From: Microbispora sp. NBC_01189
GTDB taxonomy: Bacteria; Actinomycetota; Actinomycetes; Streptosporangiales; Streptosporangiaceae
Direction of reading: 5' to 3'
Length of the DNA stretch: 64,000 nt
Assembly (NCBI RefSeq): GCF_036010665.1
Contig: NZ_CP108581.1
Location: 6,877,501-6,941,500, forward strand
In this document: positions 8,317-16,905 of the stretch, in pieces
Layout of the letters: the number at the start of each line of letters is the position of its first letter
How positions within the stretch are numbered: position 1 is the first letter of the stretch
Made by a program: the position numbers and the translations under genes
The notes under the pieces: model-generated
The model's database searches: none
The model's input: the letters and a program-made list of their open reading frames with translations, nothing else
Told to the model about the DNA's origin: nothing

Positions 8317-9203
8317 CGGGCCTCCCGTCCTTCGTAGCGGGCCTGCAGGGCGCGCCCGGCGACGGTGGCGGACATCACGGTCAGCGTGATGGCCGCCCCC
8401 GGGAACAGGGCGAGGGTCCAGCTCACGTCGAGGTAGTCGCGGGACTGCGCGAGCATCGCGCCCCACTCGGGGGCGGGGGGCCGCGGGCCGAGCCCGAGGA
8501 AGCTCAGCGACGCCCCGGCGATGAGCGCGGTGCCGACGTTGACCGTGGCGAGGATCAGCAGGGGCGCGACGACGTTCGGCGCGATGTGCCGCAGCAGGAT
8601 CCGCGCCGGGGTCAGCCCGAGGCCGACCGCCGCCCGCACGTACGGCGAGCCGCGCACGACGAGCGCCTGCGCGCGCACGACCCGGGCGAACCCCGGTGCC
8701 AGTGCGACGGTGATGGCGAGGGCGGCGTTGCGGGTGCCGGGCCCGAGGACGGCCACGACGAGCAGCGCCATCAGGACGGCAGGGAACGACAGCAGCACGT
8801 CGGCCAGCCGCATGGCCGCCTCGCCGGCGACACGGCCGCCCAGTGCGGCGAGCAGCCCCCAGGCGGCGCCCGCGGCTCCGGCGAGCAGGGTGGAGCCCAC
8901 GCCGACGAGGAGCGACGGCCGCGCGCCGAAGACCAGCCGGGCGAGCACGTCCCGGCCGAGCTGGTCGGTGCCGAGCGGGTGTCCCGACATGGGCCCGCGC
9001 AGCGCGAGTGCCGGGTTCACCTGGTCGGGCGCGTGGGCGAAGAGGCCGGGGAAGGCCGCGGCCAGGCAGACGAGCGCGAAGAACGCGACGGCCAGTGCGA
9101 CGCCCGGCCGCGGCAGCCCCGCCCGCGTCAGGCCGGCCCGCGCCGACGGGAGCGGCACCGGCTCGTACGGCCCGCCGGTCACGGCGTCCGGGACCGCGCT
9201 CAC
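8313..9203 (-). CDS. Oligopeptide/dipeptide ABC permease (DppC type)
   Basis: 296 residues with about six membrane helices. An N-terminal DppC/OppC leader segment comes first, then HPLGTDQLGRDVLARLVFGAR, which is typical of the family, then the inner-membrane permease loop with RAAVGLGLTPARILLRHIAPN (EAA-like). The GTG start at 9203 overlaps the stop of the preceding permease (GTGA). It forms the channel with the DppB-type partner. Confidence 0.92.
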   Translation of the reverse strand: MSAVPDAVTGGPYEPVPLPSARAGLTRAGLPRPGVALAVAFFALVCLAAAFPGLFAHAPDQVNPALALRGPMSGHPLGTDQLGRDVLARLVFGARPSLLVGVGSTLLAGAAGAAWGLLAALGGRVAGEAAMRLADVLLSFPAVLMALLVVAVLGPGTRNAALAITVALAPGFARVVRAQALVVRGSPYVRAAVGLGLTPARILLRHIAPNVVAPLLILATVNVGTALIAGASLSFLGLGPRPPAPEWGAMLAQSRDYLDVSWTLALFPGAAITLTVMSATVAGRALQARYEGREAR

Positions 9204-10135
9204 GCCGCCGCCCCGATCCGCGGGTCGGCGAGCCCGTAGAGCAGGTCGACGGCGAGGTTGATCAGGGAGAACGTGAGCGCGGAGAGCACCACCACCCCCG
9301 TCACTACCGGGAAGTCCCGGCCGCGCACCGCCGCCACCACGACGTGGCCGAGGCCCTGACGGGCGAAGACCGTCTCCACGACCACGATCCCGGCGAGCAG
9401 TTCCCCGAGCACCCAGCCGGAGAGCGTGAGCACCGGCAGGGCGGCGTGGCGCAGCGCGTGGCGCACGCGGATGCGGTGCTCGGTCGCGCCGCGCGCCCGC
9501 GCGGTCAGCGCGAACGGCTGGTCGAGGGCGCGTTCCAGCCCCTCCCTGGTGACCTGGGCCAGCACCCCGGCGATGGGCAGCGCGAGCGCGGCGCACGGCA
9601 GCACCAGCGCGGCCGGGCCGTCGTCGCCGATCACGGGGAACCAGCCCAGGTGGAAGGAGAAGGCGGCCAGCAGCAGGATGCCGATCCAGAAGTTCGGCGT
9701 CGAGATCGAGCAGAACTCCACGGCCCGCGACAGCGCCCGCAGGCGCGGCCGGCCGGCCGTGAGCGTGGCGATCGCCACCGCGAGGCCGAAGCCGAGGACG
9801 GCCGCCCCCGCCGCGAGCGCCAGGGTGGCGCCGATCTGCTCGCCGATCACCCTGCTCACCGGCCGGCCCAGCTGGTAGGAGCCGCCGAGGTCGGCGCGCA
9901 GGAGCCGGCCGAGGAACCGGGCGTACTGCACGACGACCGGCTCGCGCAGGCCGTACTCGTCGCGGATGGCGTCCAGGACCTGGGGTGTGGCGTTGGCCTG
10001 GACCCCGCCCGCGATGACGCGGGCGGGGTCGCCGGGCACCAGCCGCATCCCGGCGAAGGCGAACGTGGCGGCGCCCCACAGCACGAACAGGGTCAGCGTC
10101 AGCCTGCGGGTCAGCCGGCGGGCCAGCGGCGGCAC
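9200..10135 (-). CDS. Oligopeptide/dipeptide ABC permease (DppB type)
   Basis: 311 residues with about six helices. Family landmarks are VPGDPARVIAGG near the N-terminus, YGLREPVVVQYARFL, and the EAA-type loop TARARGATEHRIRVRHALR. The GTG start at 10135 lies four bases after the stop of the binding-protein gene. Partner of the DppC-type permease. Confidence 0.92.
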   Translation of the reverse strand: MPPLARRLTRRLTLTLFVLWGAATFAFAGMRLVPGDPARVIAGGVQANATPQVLDAIRDEYGLREPVVVQYARFLGRLLRADLGGSYQLGRPVSRVIGEQIGATLALAAGAAVLGFGLAVAIATLTAGRPRLRALSRAVEFCSISTPNFWIGILLLAAFSFHLGWFPVIGDDGPAALVLPCAALALPIAGVLAQVTREGLERALDQPFALTARARGATEHRIRVRHALRHAALPVLTLSGWVLGELLAGIVVVETVFARQGLGHVVVAAVRGRDFPVVTGVVVLSALTFSLINLAVDLLYGLADPRIGAAA

Positions 10136-10139
10136 GGGA

Positions 10140-11852
10140 TCAGGCCCCCAGCCACACGCCGTGGAAGACCGGATAGGTCTGGGCGTCGAAGGCGACGCCG
10201 TGCGCCTTGGCGGAGAAGGCGGTGAGCTGCACCGGCGTGTAGAGCGGCAGCACGTACGCCTGCCGGAGCACCTCGTGCTGGACGGCGGCGTAGTCCTTGG
10301 CGGCGGTGGCCGGATCGGACGTCTCCGCCGCCTCCTCCACCCACGTGTCGATCTGCGGCGAGTCCACCAGCGCGACGTTGCCGCCGGCCTTGGCGTAGGT
10401 GTTGCCCGAGGCGAACGCGAAGCGCAGCACGTCGGGCGTGGGCCGGGCGAAGCTGACGTCGACGAGGTCGTACTCGCCGCCGATGAGGTATTTGCTCACG
10501 AAAGCGCCGGTGTCCACGGCCGGTCGTTCGATCTTGATGCCGGCGAGCTTGGCCTGGGCCTGGATGCCCTCGGCGAGCACGTCGCGCTGCTCCTTGTTGC
10601 CCTCCGCCCAGTAGGGCCAGGTGAGGGCGAGGGTCCTGCCGTCCTTGACGCGGTAGCCGTCGGAGCCCTTCTTCCAGCCCGCCTCGTCGAGCAGCCGCTC
10701 CGCCGCGGCGAGGTCGTAGGAGGCCAGTTCGCTCTCGGCCGTCGCGTCGTAGGCCGCCGTCGTGCGGCTCAGCGGATTGCGGGCGACGGGGAACTGGCCG
10801 AAGTAGATGTTCTTCACCAGTTCGGCGGCGTTCACGGCGGCCGACAGGGCGCGCCGCACGCGCACGTCCTTCAGCGGCCCGCGCGTCTGGTTCAGATAGA
10901 GGTTGTAGTTCAGGCCCGGCGTCTCCTGCGCGGTGAAGTCGAATCCGCCGAGCGACCGCAGTTTTCCGGCGTCGACCGGCGGGACGCCCGCGATCGCCTG
11001 GACCTGCCCGCTGGTGAGCGCGCCGTACCGGGTGGCGTCCTCGGGGACGAACTCGAACACGAGGCTGTCGAGGTAGGCCGCCCCCTGGTGGGACGCTCCG
11101 GCGGGCGGCGAGGCGTACGCGGCGTTCCTGCGCAGCGTGACCCGCTTGTCCTTCTCCCAGGAGACGTAGGAGAAGGGGCCGGTGCCGACCGGGCGGTAGT
11201 CCGCGACCGGCCTGGCCAGCGCCGCCGGGCTCTGGATGCCGAGGTACGGCACCGACAGGGCCTGCAGGAACGGGGTGAACGGCCGCTTGAGCGTCACCTC
11301 GACGACGTGGTCGTCCACCACCCGCGACTTCTCGTACGGCGCGATCAGCGAGGCGGCGTAGGCCGACTTGGTCGCCGGGTCCACCACGTGGTCGAGCGTC
11401 GCCTTCACCGCCTCGGCGGTGAAGGGCGTGCCGTCGTGGAAGGTGACGCCGTCCCTGAGGGTGAACGTGTAGGTCCGTCCGTCACCGGACACGGCCCACT
11501 TCGTGGCGAGCCAGGGCCCGAAGGTGGCGGGACCGGTCTGCACGACGAGGGAGTCGAAGACGTTGCGGTCGATCAGGCCGGTCACCGCGGTGGCCGCCAC
11601 CGCCGGGTCGAGCGACACCTGCGTGCCGGCGAGCGCGTAGGTGAGGGTGCCGCCGGCCACCGGGCCGGCCGCGCCGGCCCGTCCGGCGGACGGCTCGTCC
11701 CGTCCTCCCCTCGTGACGACCAGGACCAGGACGACGGCCGCGACCGCGACCAGGGCGGCCGCCACGACCGCCGGACGCCTGGACCGCAGGCTGCCCCGTC
11801 GCCCTGCGGGTTCGTCGTCAACTTGGGTGGCGGTGTCGTCGCTCACTGACAT
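10140..11852 (-). CDS. Family 5 extracellular solute-binding protein of the peptide ABC operon
   Basis: 570 residues with the SBP_bac_5 fold (WAVSGDGRTYTFTLRDGVTFHDGTPF, then YLGIQSP, and a C-terminal YAVLPLYTP-like segment). A single hydrophobic segment near residues 27-46 follows a basic stretch, but I see no lipobox Cys, so it may be anchored by that helix or secreted rather than being a lipoprotein. The chosen start MSVSDD is ATG 11852; upstream in-frame codons look non-coding. It is the first gene of the operon SBP-B-C-DF-SDR. The 215 bases upstream are relatively AT-rich and should hold the promoter, but I cannot fix a -35/-10. Confidence 0.9.
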   Translation of the reverse strand: MSVSDDTATQVDDEPAGRRGSLRSRRPAVVAAALVAVAAVVLVLVVTRGGRDEPSAGRAGAAGPVAGGTLTYALAGTQVSLDPAVAATAVTGLIDRNVFDSLVVQTGPATFGPWLATKWAVSGDGRTYTFTLRDGVTFHDGTPFTAEAVKATLDHVVDPATKSAYAASLIAPYEKSRVVDDHVVEVTLKRPFTPFLQALSVPYLGIQSPAALARPVADYRPVGTGPFSYVSWEKDKRVTLRRNAAYASPPAGASHQGAAYLDSLVFEFVPEDATRYGALTSGQVQAIAGVPPVDAGKLRSLGGFDFTAQETPGLNYNLYLNQTRGPLKDVRVRRALSAAVNAAELVKNIYFGQFPVARNPLSRTTAAYDATAESELASYDLAAAERLLDEAGWKKGSDGYRVKDGRTLALTWPYWAEGNKEQRDVLAEGIQAQAKLAGIKIERPAVDTGAFVSKYLIGGEYDLVDVSFARPTPDVLRFAFASGNTYAKAGGNVALVDSPQIDTWVEEAAETSDPATAAKDYAAVQHEVLRQAYVLPLYTPVQLTAFSAKAHGVAFDAQTYPVFHGVWLGA

Positions 11853-12067
11853 CGGTGACGCCTTTTCTGTCGCGATGGAAAAGAAGAGAGCGGGGCACGC
11901 GGGCGCGCCGAAATAGCCGGAACCCGGCGGAACCGGCGGATCGATTGGCGAATTCCCGTCCCGCGGACCAGGAGAATTCAGGACATCGACGGAATCACAC
12001 CATGACAAAACGAGACGGTCAACTTATTACGCCATTCTTGCGGACCCATTCACGATACCGATGGGAA

Positions 12068-12970
12068 TCAATTGGAATTGCCTATCGCAACCTGCGCGGC
12101 GAGCGCCCCGGGGAATTCCGCGACCGAGGAGAAGAAATCGCGCAGGGCCGCGCAGGCGCTCGACTCAATCGCCGGATCCAGCCCCCGCCGGCTCAGCAGG
12201 CGCAGCCCGACCGGGTCCTGCGCGGGCAGCGGAGTGATCTCCTCCAGGCCCTTCGGCACGCCGAACGCGGTAGGCAGCAGGGCGATGCCGAGCCGGGCGC
12301 GGGCCGCGGCCAGCACCCCCTCCAGGTTGACCGCCTCGGTGGTGATCCGCACCGGCCAGCCGAGCCCCTCCAGCACGCCCACGGCCTGCCGCCGCAGGGC
12401 GCACGGCTCCTGGAAGGCCACCAGGGGCACCGGCCGGTCCGGCGGCGGGAGATACCAGCCCGGCGCGGCGAGCCAGCGCAGCGGCAGCGCGGCGACCTGC
12501 CTGCCGCCGACGCCGGGCACGACGCCGAGGATGAGCGCCATGTCCAGCGTGCCCTTCTGGGTCGCCTCGGCCAGGGGGGTGCTGCGGTCCAGCCGGAACA
12601 CGACGTCCCGCGTGGGAAGCGCCGCCATCAGGGCGCCGAGGAGGTCGGGCAGCGTCTGGTAACCCGCGTGCTCGACGGCGCCGACGGTCAGCCCCGCCGT
12701 CCGCTCGGCCCCCAGCCGGCAGAGGGCCTCGTCGTGGACGGCGAGCAGCCGCCGCGCCTCCACGAGCAGCGTCTCGCCCGCCATGGTGAAGCGGGTGGAC
12801 CTGCCGGTCTTCTCCACCAGCGGTTGCCCGACGACGCGTTCCAGCGATCGGACGTGCTGGCTCACGGTCGGCTGGCTGGTCCGCAGCGCGGACGCGGCCC
12901 GGCCGAAGCCACCGCAGTCGGCGATGGCCACGAACGTTCGCAGTTGCACGAGATCGAGCAGTGCTCCCAT
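12068..12970 (-). CDS. LysR-family transcriptional regulator
   Basis: 300 residues: an N-terminal winged HTH (LRTFVAIADCGGFGRAASALRTSQPTVSQHVRSLE) and a C-terminal effector-binding domain. It lies directly upstream of the peptide transporter operon on the same strand and may control it, although LysR regulators more often control divergent genes. The ATG is two bases from a long imperfect palindrome that also contains the stop codon of the upstream esterase gene. Confidence 0.92.
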   Translation of the reverse strand: MGALLDLVQLRTFVAIADCGGFGRAASALRTSQPTVSQHVRSLERVVGQPLVEKTGRSTRFTMAGETLLVEARRLLAVHDEALCRLGAERTAGLTVGAVEHAGYQTLPDLLGALMAALPTRDVVFRLDRSTPLAEATQKGTLDMALILGVVPGVGGRQVAALPLRWLAAPGWYLPPPDRPVPLVAFQEPCALRRQAVGVLEGLGWPVRITTEAVNLEGVLAAARARLGIALLPTAFGVPKGLEEITPLPAQDPVGLRLLSRRGLDPAIESSACAALRDFFSSVAEFPGALAAQVAIGNSN

Positions 12971-12971
12971 A

Positions 12972-13018
12972 CCCCGATAATAACCCCTAATACCTACATG
13001 AATAAGGGTTCATCGGGG
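12972..13018 (-). promoter_or_regulatory. Long imperfect palindrome over an esterase stop and the LysR leader
   Basis: Nested inverted repeat: outer arms CCCCGAT (12972-12978) / ATCGGGG (13012-13018) and inner arms AACCC (12982-12986) / GGGTT (13006-13010). It is AT-richer than its surroundings. It contains the TAG of the esterase (12994-12996) and ends one base before the LysR ATG, so it could be a terminator, an attenuator, or a LysR autoregulatory site. Confidence 0.5.
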
Positions 13019-13725
13019 GTAGGGTTACGCCACCATCGGACGGCGGCCGCGGCGACCTCGGGCGGCACCCGGTGCCCGCCGCGGAACTCCTCGTACGTCA
13101 CGTCGTACCCGCCGTCCCGCAACTCGGGGACGAGCCGCCTGCCGCAGCGGGCGATCGGCAGCACTCGGTCGGAGGTGCCGTGCGAGACGAAGACGCGCGG
13201 CCGCCCGTGCCGGATCATCGGCGCCATGAAGCCGGGGGAGAACGCCAGCACGGCGTGGAACAGGTCGCCGTTGGCCAGCCCCAGCGACAGCGCGTAGGAG
13301 GCGCCGTCGGAGAACCCGGCGACGGCCACGCCGCCGAGTTCGACGGCCACGCGGGTGAACGCCTCCTCCAGGGTGGCGTCGATCCTCGACACGTCGGCGC
13401 CGTACCCGCCGACGATCACGTCCCAGGTGGCCGATACGGCCTGCGGCGCGAGCAGCGGCACCCCGAGACGGGTGGCCTCGGGGGCCAGCCACTCCAGCGC
13501 CTGCTCCGCCGTGCCGCCCGCGCCGTGCAGCACCACGGCGAGCGGGGCCGGCCCGGCTCCGAGGCCGGGCGGCACGTGCAGCAGGGCGCGGCCGTCGAGG
13601 CGGTGGGTCCCGGGCTCGGGAGGCGACGCCGCCCGCGCGACGGCCACGGGACGGGCCGACAGCCGGCCGTGCCGTACGCCCTCCTCGGGCTCCTCGTGGG
13701 GACGGCTCCGCTCCGGCATGGTCAT
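12994..13725 (-). CDS. Alpha/beta hydrolase (carboxylesterase/phospholipase-like)
   Basis: 243 residues. Oxyanion region LHGAGGTAEQ, nucleophile elbow GFSDG, Asp in SHGTSDRVLP and His in GGHRVP give a full catalytic triad in the order of small serine esterases such as the predicted phospholipase/carboxylesterase family. No signal peptide is visible. The start is ATG 13725 after GGGAGGTGAGG; longer upstream frames lack support. The substrate is unknown. Confidence 0.85.
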   Translation of the reverse strand: MTMPERSRPHEEPEEGVRHGRLSARPVAVARAASPPEPGTHRLDGRALLHVPPGLGAGPAPLAVVLHGAGGTAEQALEWLAPEATRLGVPLLAPQAVSATWDVIVGGYGADVSRIDATLEEAFTRVAVELGGVAVAGFSDGASYALSLGLANGDLFHAVLAFSPGFMAPMIRHGRPRVFVSHGTSDRVLPIARCGRRLVPELRDGGYDVTYEEFRGGHRVPPEVAAAAVRWWRNPTPDEPLFM

Positions 13726-13892
13726 CGGCCTCACCTCCCGCTCACCGGTGTACCCCGGGTCGCGGTGATCACCTCCGCGATCGGCGCGCCATGGGACCGG
13801 GTCGTGTGCGGCAGCCCGCACCCGCGCGAAGCGGAGGGACGACCGGCTGGCATAGTACCCACCTGCACGCCCTCACCCGCGCCACCACCTGC

Positions 13893-13928
13893 TGCACGAC
13901 CACCTGCACGACCACCTGCACGACCACC
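13893..13928 (+). repeat. Three perfect copies of a 12-bp unit
   Basis: TGCACGACCACC is repeated three times in the 220-base gap before the HAD phosphatase gene. Nothing else distinct is visible in that gap. Confidence 0.9.
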
Positions 13929-13945
13929 GCGAACGGACGCCTCAC

Positions 13946-14617
13946 GTGACCGATGCCCGCTTCTGCCTCTTCGATCTCGACGGCACGCTGACCGACCCCG
14001 AGACCGGCATCGTCGCCTCTCTGCGCCACGCCCTGTCCGCCGTCGGGTTCCCGGAGGTGGACCACGGACGGCTCCGCGACCTGATCGGCCCTCCTCTGCA
14101 GGACGGCCTCTCGATGCTCGGCGTGCCCGAGGAGCGCCTCGACGACGCGGTCCACGCGTACCGGGAGCGCTTCGCCGAGACCGGGATGTACGAGAACGAG
14201 GTCATCGCGGGCATCCCCGCCGTGCTGGAGGCCCTCGTCGCCGAGGGCTGGACCCTGGCGGTGGCGACGTCGAAGCCGGCCGTCTTCGCGGCGAGGATCA
14301 TCGCGCACTTCGGCCTCGACGGCTTCTTCGCGTACGTCGCCGGGGCGACGCTCGACGGGTCGCGGCGGCACAAGGCGGACGTCGTCCGCCACGCGCTCGG
14401 CATCCTCGGCGCCCCTCCGGACGCGGCCGTCATGGTCGGCGACCGCGTGGAGGACGTCGCCGGGGCCGCCGCGTGCGGCGTCCGGACCGTCGCCGTGACG
14501 TGGGGGTTCGGCGATCCGGCGGAGTTCGCCGGCCCGGAGGTCATCGCCGTCGTGGAGACGCCCGGGCAGCTTCTCGAAGCGCTGTCACGCACGGCCGCCG
14601 CCCCTCCGGCGGGCTGA
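13946..14617 (+). CDS. HAD-superfamily phosphatase (phosphoglycolate phosphatase-like)
   Basis: 223 residues. Motif I DLDGTLTD with both catalytic Asp, motif II Thr/Ser in VATSKP, the Lys in RRHKADVV, and motif IV VGDRVEDV. The helical cap between motifs I and II (C1 cap) fits the PGP/Gph branch. The start is GTG 13946, only 18 bases after the 12-bp repeats, with no clear Shine-Dalgarno. The natural substrate is not certain. Confidence 0.88.
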   Translation: MTDARFCLFDLDGTLTDPETGIVASLRHALSAVGFPEVDHGRLRDLIGPPLQDGLSMLGVPEERLDDAVHAYRERFAETGMYENEVIAGIPAVLEALVAEGWTLAVATSKPAVFAARIIAHFGLDGFFAYVAGATLDGSRRHKADVVRHALGILGAPPDAAVMVGDRVEDVAGAAACGVRTVAVTWGFGDPAEFAGPEVIAVVETPGQLLEALSRTAAAPPAG

Positions 14618-14643
14618 ACGCGCCGGCGGCGTGCCTCTATCGT
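14614..14643 (+). promoter_or_regulatory. Putative promoter for a leaderless phosphotransferase mRNA
   Basis: A -35-like CTGAAC (14614-14619), 18 bases, then TATCGT (14638-14643). The GTG at 14651 follows seven bases later with no Shine-Dalgarno, as expected for a leaderless transcript. It overlaps the 3' end of the HAD gene. Confidence 0.5.
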
Positions 14644-14650
14644 GTACGGC

Positions 14651-15193
14651 GTGACGACACAGGTGATCGTGCTCAACGGCGGATCCAGCGCGGGCAAGTC
14701 CGAGCTCGCCCGGCACCTGCAGGACGTCCTGCCGCGGCCGTGGCTCACCTTCGGGGTCGACTCACTGATCGAGGCGATGCCCCGATCCATGCGGTCGTCG
14801 GACACGGGAGTCGAGTTCGCCCCCGGCGGCGAGGTGAGCGTGGGGCCGCACTTCATGGCGCTGCAGACGGCGTGGATGACGGGGATCGCCGCGATGGCCC
14901 ATGCCGGGGCGGGGGTCGTCGTGGACGACGTCTTCCTCGGCGGGGCGGCGACGCAGCAGCGGTGGCGGAGCGTTCTCGGCGGCCTGGAGGTCCTGTGGGT
15001 CGGCGTCCGGTGCGACGGCGCGACCGCCGCCGAGCGTGAGAGGGCCCGGGGAGACCGGGTCCCGGGAATGGCCCTGACGCAGGCGGCGATGGTCCACGAA
15101 GGCGTGGTCTACGACGTGGAGGTGGACACCACCCGCACCGAGTCCCTGGTCTGCGCGAAGACCGTCGCCGCTCACGTGCGCCAGGCCGGCTGA
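14651..15193 (+). CDS. Chloramphenicol 3-O-phosphotransferase-like kinase
   Basis: 180 residues, the length of the Streptomyces venezuelae enzyme (178). Walker A GGSSAGKS at residues 10-17 and the catalytic Asp in [10 protein letters not shown] fall at residue 37, the same number as in the characterised CPT, if translation starts at GTG 14651; an earlier GTG at 14642 would add three residues. Further family motifs are [23 protein letters not shown] and [13 protein letters not shown]. It would phosphorylate the 3-hydroxyl of chloramphenicol or a related phenylpropanoid. No chloramphenicol pathway is visible here, so its role is stand-alone resistance or an unknown substrate. Confidence 0.9.
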   Translation: MTTQVIVLNGGSSAGKSELARHLQDVLPRPWLTFGVDSLIEAMPRSMRSSDTGVEFAPGGEVSVGPHFMALQTAWMTGIAAMAHAGAGVVVDDVFLGGAATQQRWRSVLGGLEVLWVGVRCDGATAAERERARGDRVPGMALTQAAMVHEGVVYDVEVDTTRTESLVCAKTVAAHVRQAG

Positions 15194-15232
15194 CCCGTCC
15201 GGGCACCGCAGTCCCCCGCCCCCTGGGACGGG
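15194..15232. terminator. Inverted repeat between convergent genes
   Basis: CCCGTCC (15194-15200) pairs with GGACGGG (15226-15232) between the phosphotransferase and the convergent MarR gene. The loop is long (25 bases), so this is only a moderate candidate. Confidence 0.4.
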
Positions 15233-15238
15233 CCCCGG

Positions 15239-15712
15239 TCAGTGCGGTGGCTCCTCCGGGGTGCCGGTTCGCCGGTTGTGGTGATCCAGCAATGTCTCCA
15301 GCAGCTCGGTCAACCGCTGCCGCTCCTCGGGTGAGAGCGGAGCCAGCAACTCGTCCTGGCATTCGGCCAGCCGCTTCTCCAGCCGCCGCAGCTGCCGCCT
15401 GCCCGCCGGGGTCAGCGTGATGATGTTGCGCCGCCGGTCGGCGGGATCCGGGGCGCGCTCGACCAGTTCGCGATCGGCGAGCTCGTTGACCGTGGCGACC
15501 ATGTCGCTGAGGTGGATGCCACTACGCCGGCCCAGCGCGGCCTGACTGGCCGGGCCGAGCTCCTCCAGCGTCGCCAGCACGCGGTAGTGGTAGCCGCGGG
15601 CGCCGGCGGACGAGAATGCCTCGCCCACCAGGCGCTGCGCGTGGACGGCGGCCTGGCCGAGCAGCCAGCTGGGCAGGCCCTCCCATCGGGCGGGCCTCTC
15701 CTCGGTCTCCAT
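15239..15712 (-). CDS. MarR-family transcriptional regulator
   Basis: 157 residues with the MarR winged helix: GYHYRVLATLEELGPASQAALGRRSGIHLSDMVATVNELADRELVER and the wing DPADRRRNIITLTPAGR. It is divergent from the epoxide hydrolase gene, with 108 bases between them holding two inverted repeats. It most likely represses itself and the hydrolase until a ligand binds (inference from arrangement and family). Confidence 0.92.
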   Translation of the reverse strand: METEERPARWEGLPSWLLGQAAVHAQRLVGEAFSSAGARGYHYRVLATLEELGPASQAALGRRSGIHLSDMVATVNELADRELVERAPDPADRRRNIITLTPAGRRQLRRLEKRLAECQDELLAPLSPEERQRLTELLETLLDHHNRRTGTPEEPPH

Positions 15713-15739
15713 GCCACGAGTCTAACCATTTGGCGCACT

Positions 15740-15790
15740 AACGATCGCCTGATATCGTTCGCGAAGTAAACGTTAGGGAGTCTAACGTTT
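15740..15790. promoter_or_regulatory. Two inverted-repeat operators for the MarR regulator
   Basis: Site 1: AACGAT (15740-15745) / ATCGTT (15754-15759). Site 2: AAACGTTA (15768-15775) / TAACGTTT (15783-15790), perfect 8-bp arms with a 7-base gap. A further TAACG half-site follows near 15798. All lie in the divergent promoter region, which is markedly AT-rich for this genome. Confidence 0.75.
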
Positions 15791-15820
15791 AATTGCCTAA
15801 CGACCCTTGGAGCCGAGACC

Positions 15821-16900
15821 ATGATCGAGCCGTTCCGCATCGACATCCCCCAGGCGGACCTCGACGACCTGGCCGACCGGCTCGCCCGCACCCGGTGGCC
15901 CGACGAGATCGCCGGCGCCGGGTGGGACTACGGCTTCCCGCTGGCGCGGCTCAAGGAGCTCGCCGAACACTGGCGGACCGGGTACGACTGGCGCGAGCAC
16001 GAGGCGGAGCTCAACAAGCTCCCCCACTTCACCACCGAGATCGAGGGCCAGAACATCCACTTCGTCCACGTCCGCTCCGCGAAGCCGGACGCCCTCGCGC
16101 TGATCCTCACCCATGGCTGGCCCGGCTCGTTCCTGGAGTTCCTCGACGTCGTCGAGCCGCTGTCGCGCGACTTCCATCTGGTGATCCCGTCCATCCCCGG
16201 ATACGGCTTCTCCGGGCCGACCTGCGAGCGCGGCTGGGACGTCGCCCGGGTCGCCCGGGCCTGGGCCGAGCTGATGCGCCGTCTCGGGTACGAGCGCTAC
16301 GGCGCGCAGGGCGGCGACTTCGGCGCGGGCATCTCCCTGGCGCTCGGCGCGGTGGCGCCCGAGCGGGTCGCCGGGGTACACGTCAACTACCTGCCGACCC
16401 CGCCGGCGCCGGACGCCGGGCTGGAACTGTCCGAATCGGACGAGGCCCGGCTCGACAAGGTCAGGCGGCTGATGGCGGACCGTCCGCCGTACCAGGCCCT
16501 GCAGGCCCTCACCCCCCAGACCATCGGCTACGCGCTGACCGACTCGCCGGTCGGCCAGCTGGTCTGGATCGCCGAGCGCTTCGCGCAGTGGACCGACCCC
16601 CGCTCTCCCGTCGGCGACGACCGGATGCTCACCGGCGTCTCGCTGTACTGGCTGACCGCCACCGCGGCCTCCTCGGCGCGGCTGCACCACGAGACCGCGC
16701 GGGGGATGGGGCCGTGCCCGGTGCCGGTCGGCGTGGCGGTGTTCGCGCACGACATCACGCAGTCGGTGCGGCCGCTGGCCGAGCGGTCGTACGACATCAG
16801 GCACTGGTCGGAGTTCGAGCGGGGCGGCCACTTCGCCGCGCTGGAGGTGCCTGAGCTACTCGCCGGGGACGTCCGGGACTTCTTCACCCACATCCGGTAG
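15821..16900 (+). CDS. Epoxide hydrolase (EHN domain, alpha/beta hydrolase)
   Basis: 359 residues. The N-terminal EHN domain ([23 protein letters not shown]) marks microsomal-type epoxide hydrolases. HGWPGS (about 98-103) forms the oxyanion hole, GGDFG places the nucleophilic Asp near residue 166, and the late RGGHFAALE supplies the His. It would open an epoxide to a diol through an ester intermediate. The start is ATG 15821 with GGAG upstream. It is divergent from MarR, so an epoxide or aromatic ligand is a plausible inducer. It ends five bases from the convergent glycerol kinase gene. Confidence 0.92.
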   Translation: MIEPFRIDIPQADLDDLADRLARTRWPDEIAGAGWDYGFPLARLKELAEHWRTGYDWREHEAELNKLPHFTTEIEGQNIHFVHVRSAKPDALALILTHGWPGSFLEFLDVVEPLSRDFHLVIPSIPGYGFSGPTCERGWDVARVARAWAELMRRLGYERYGAQGGDFGAGISLALGAVAPERVAGVHVNYLPTPPAPDAGLELSESDEARLDKVRRLMADRPPYQALQALTPQTIGYALTDSPVGQLVWIAERFAQWTDPRSPVGDDRMLTGVSLYWLTATAASSARLHHETARGMGPCPVPVGVAVFAHDITQSVRPLAERSYDIRHWSEFERGGHFAALEVPELLAGDVRDFFTHIR

Positions 16901-16905
16901 GGCGA

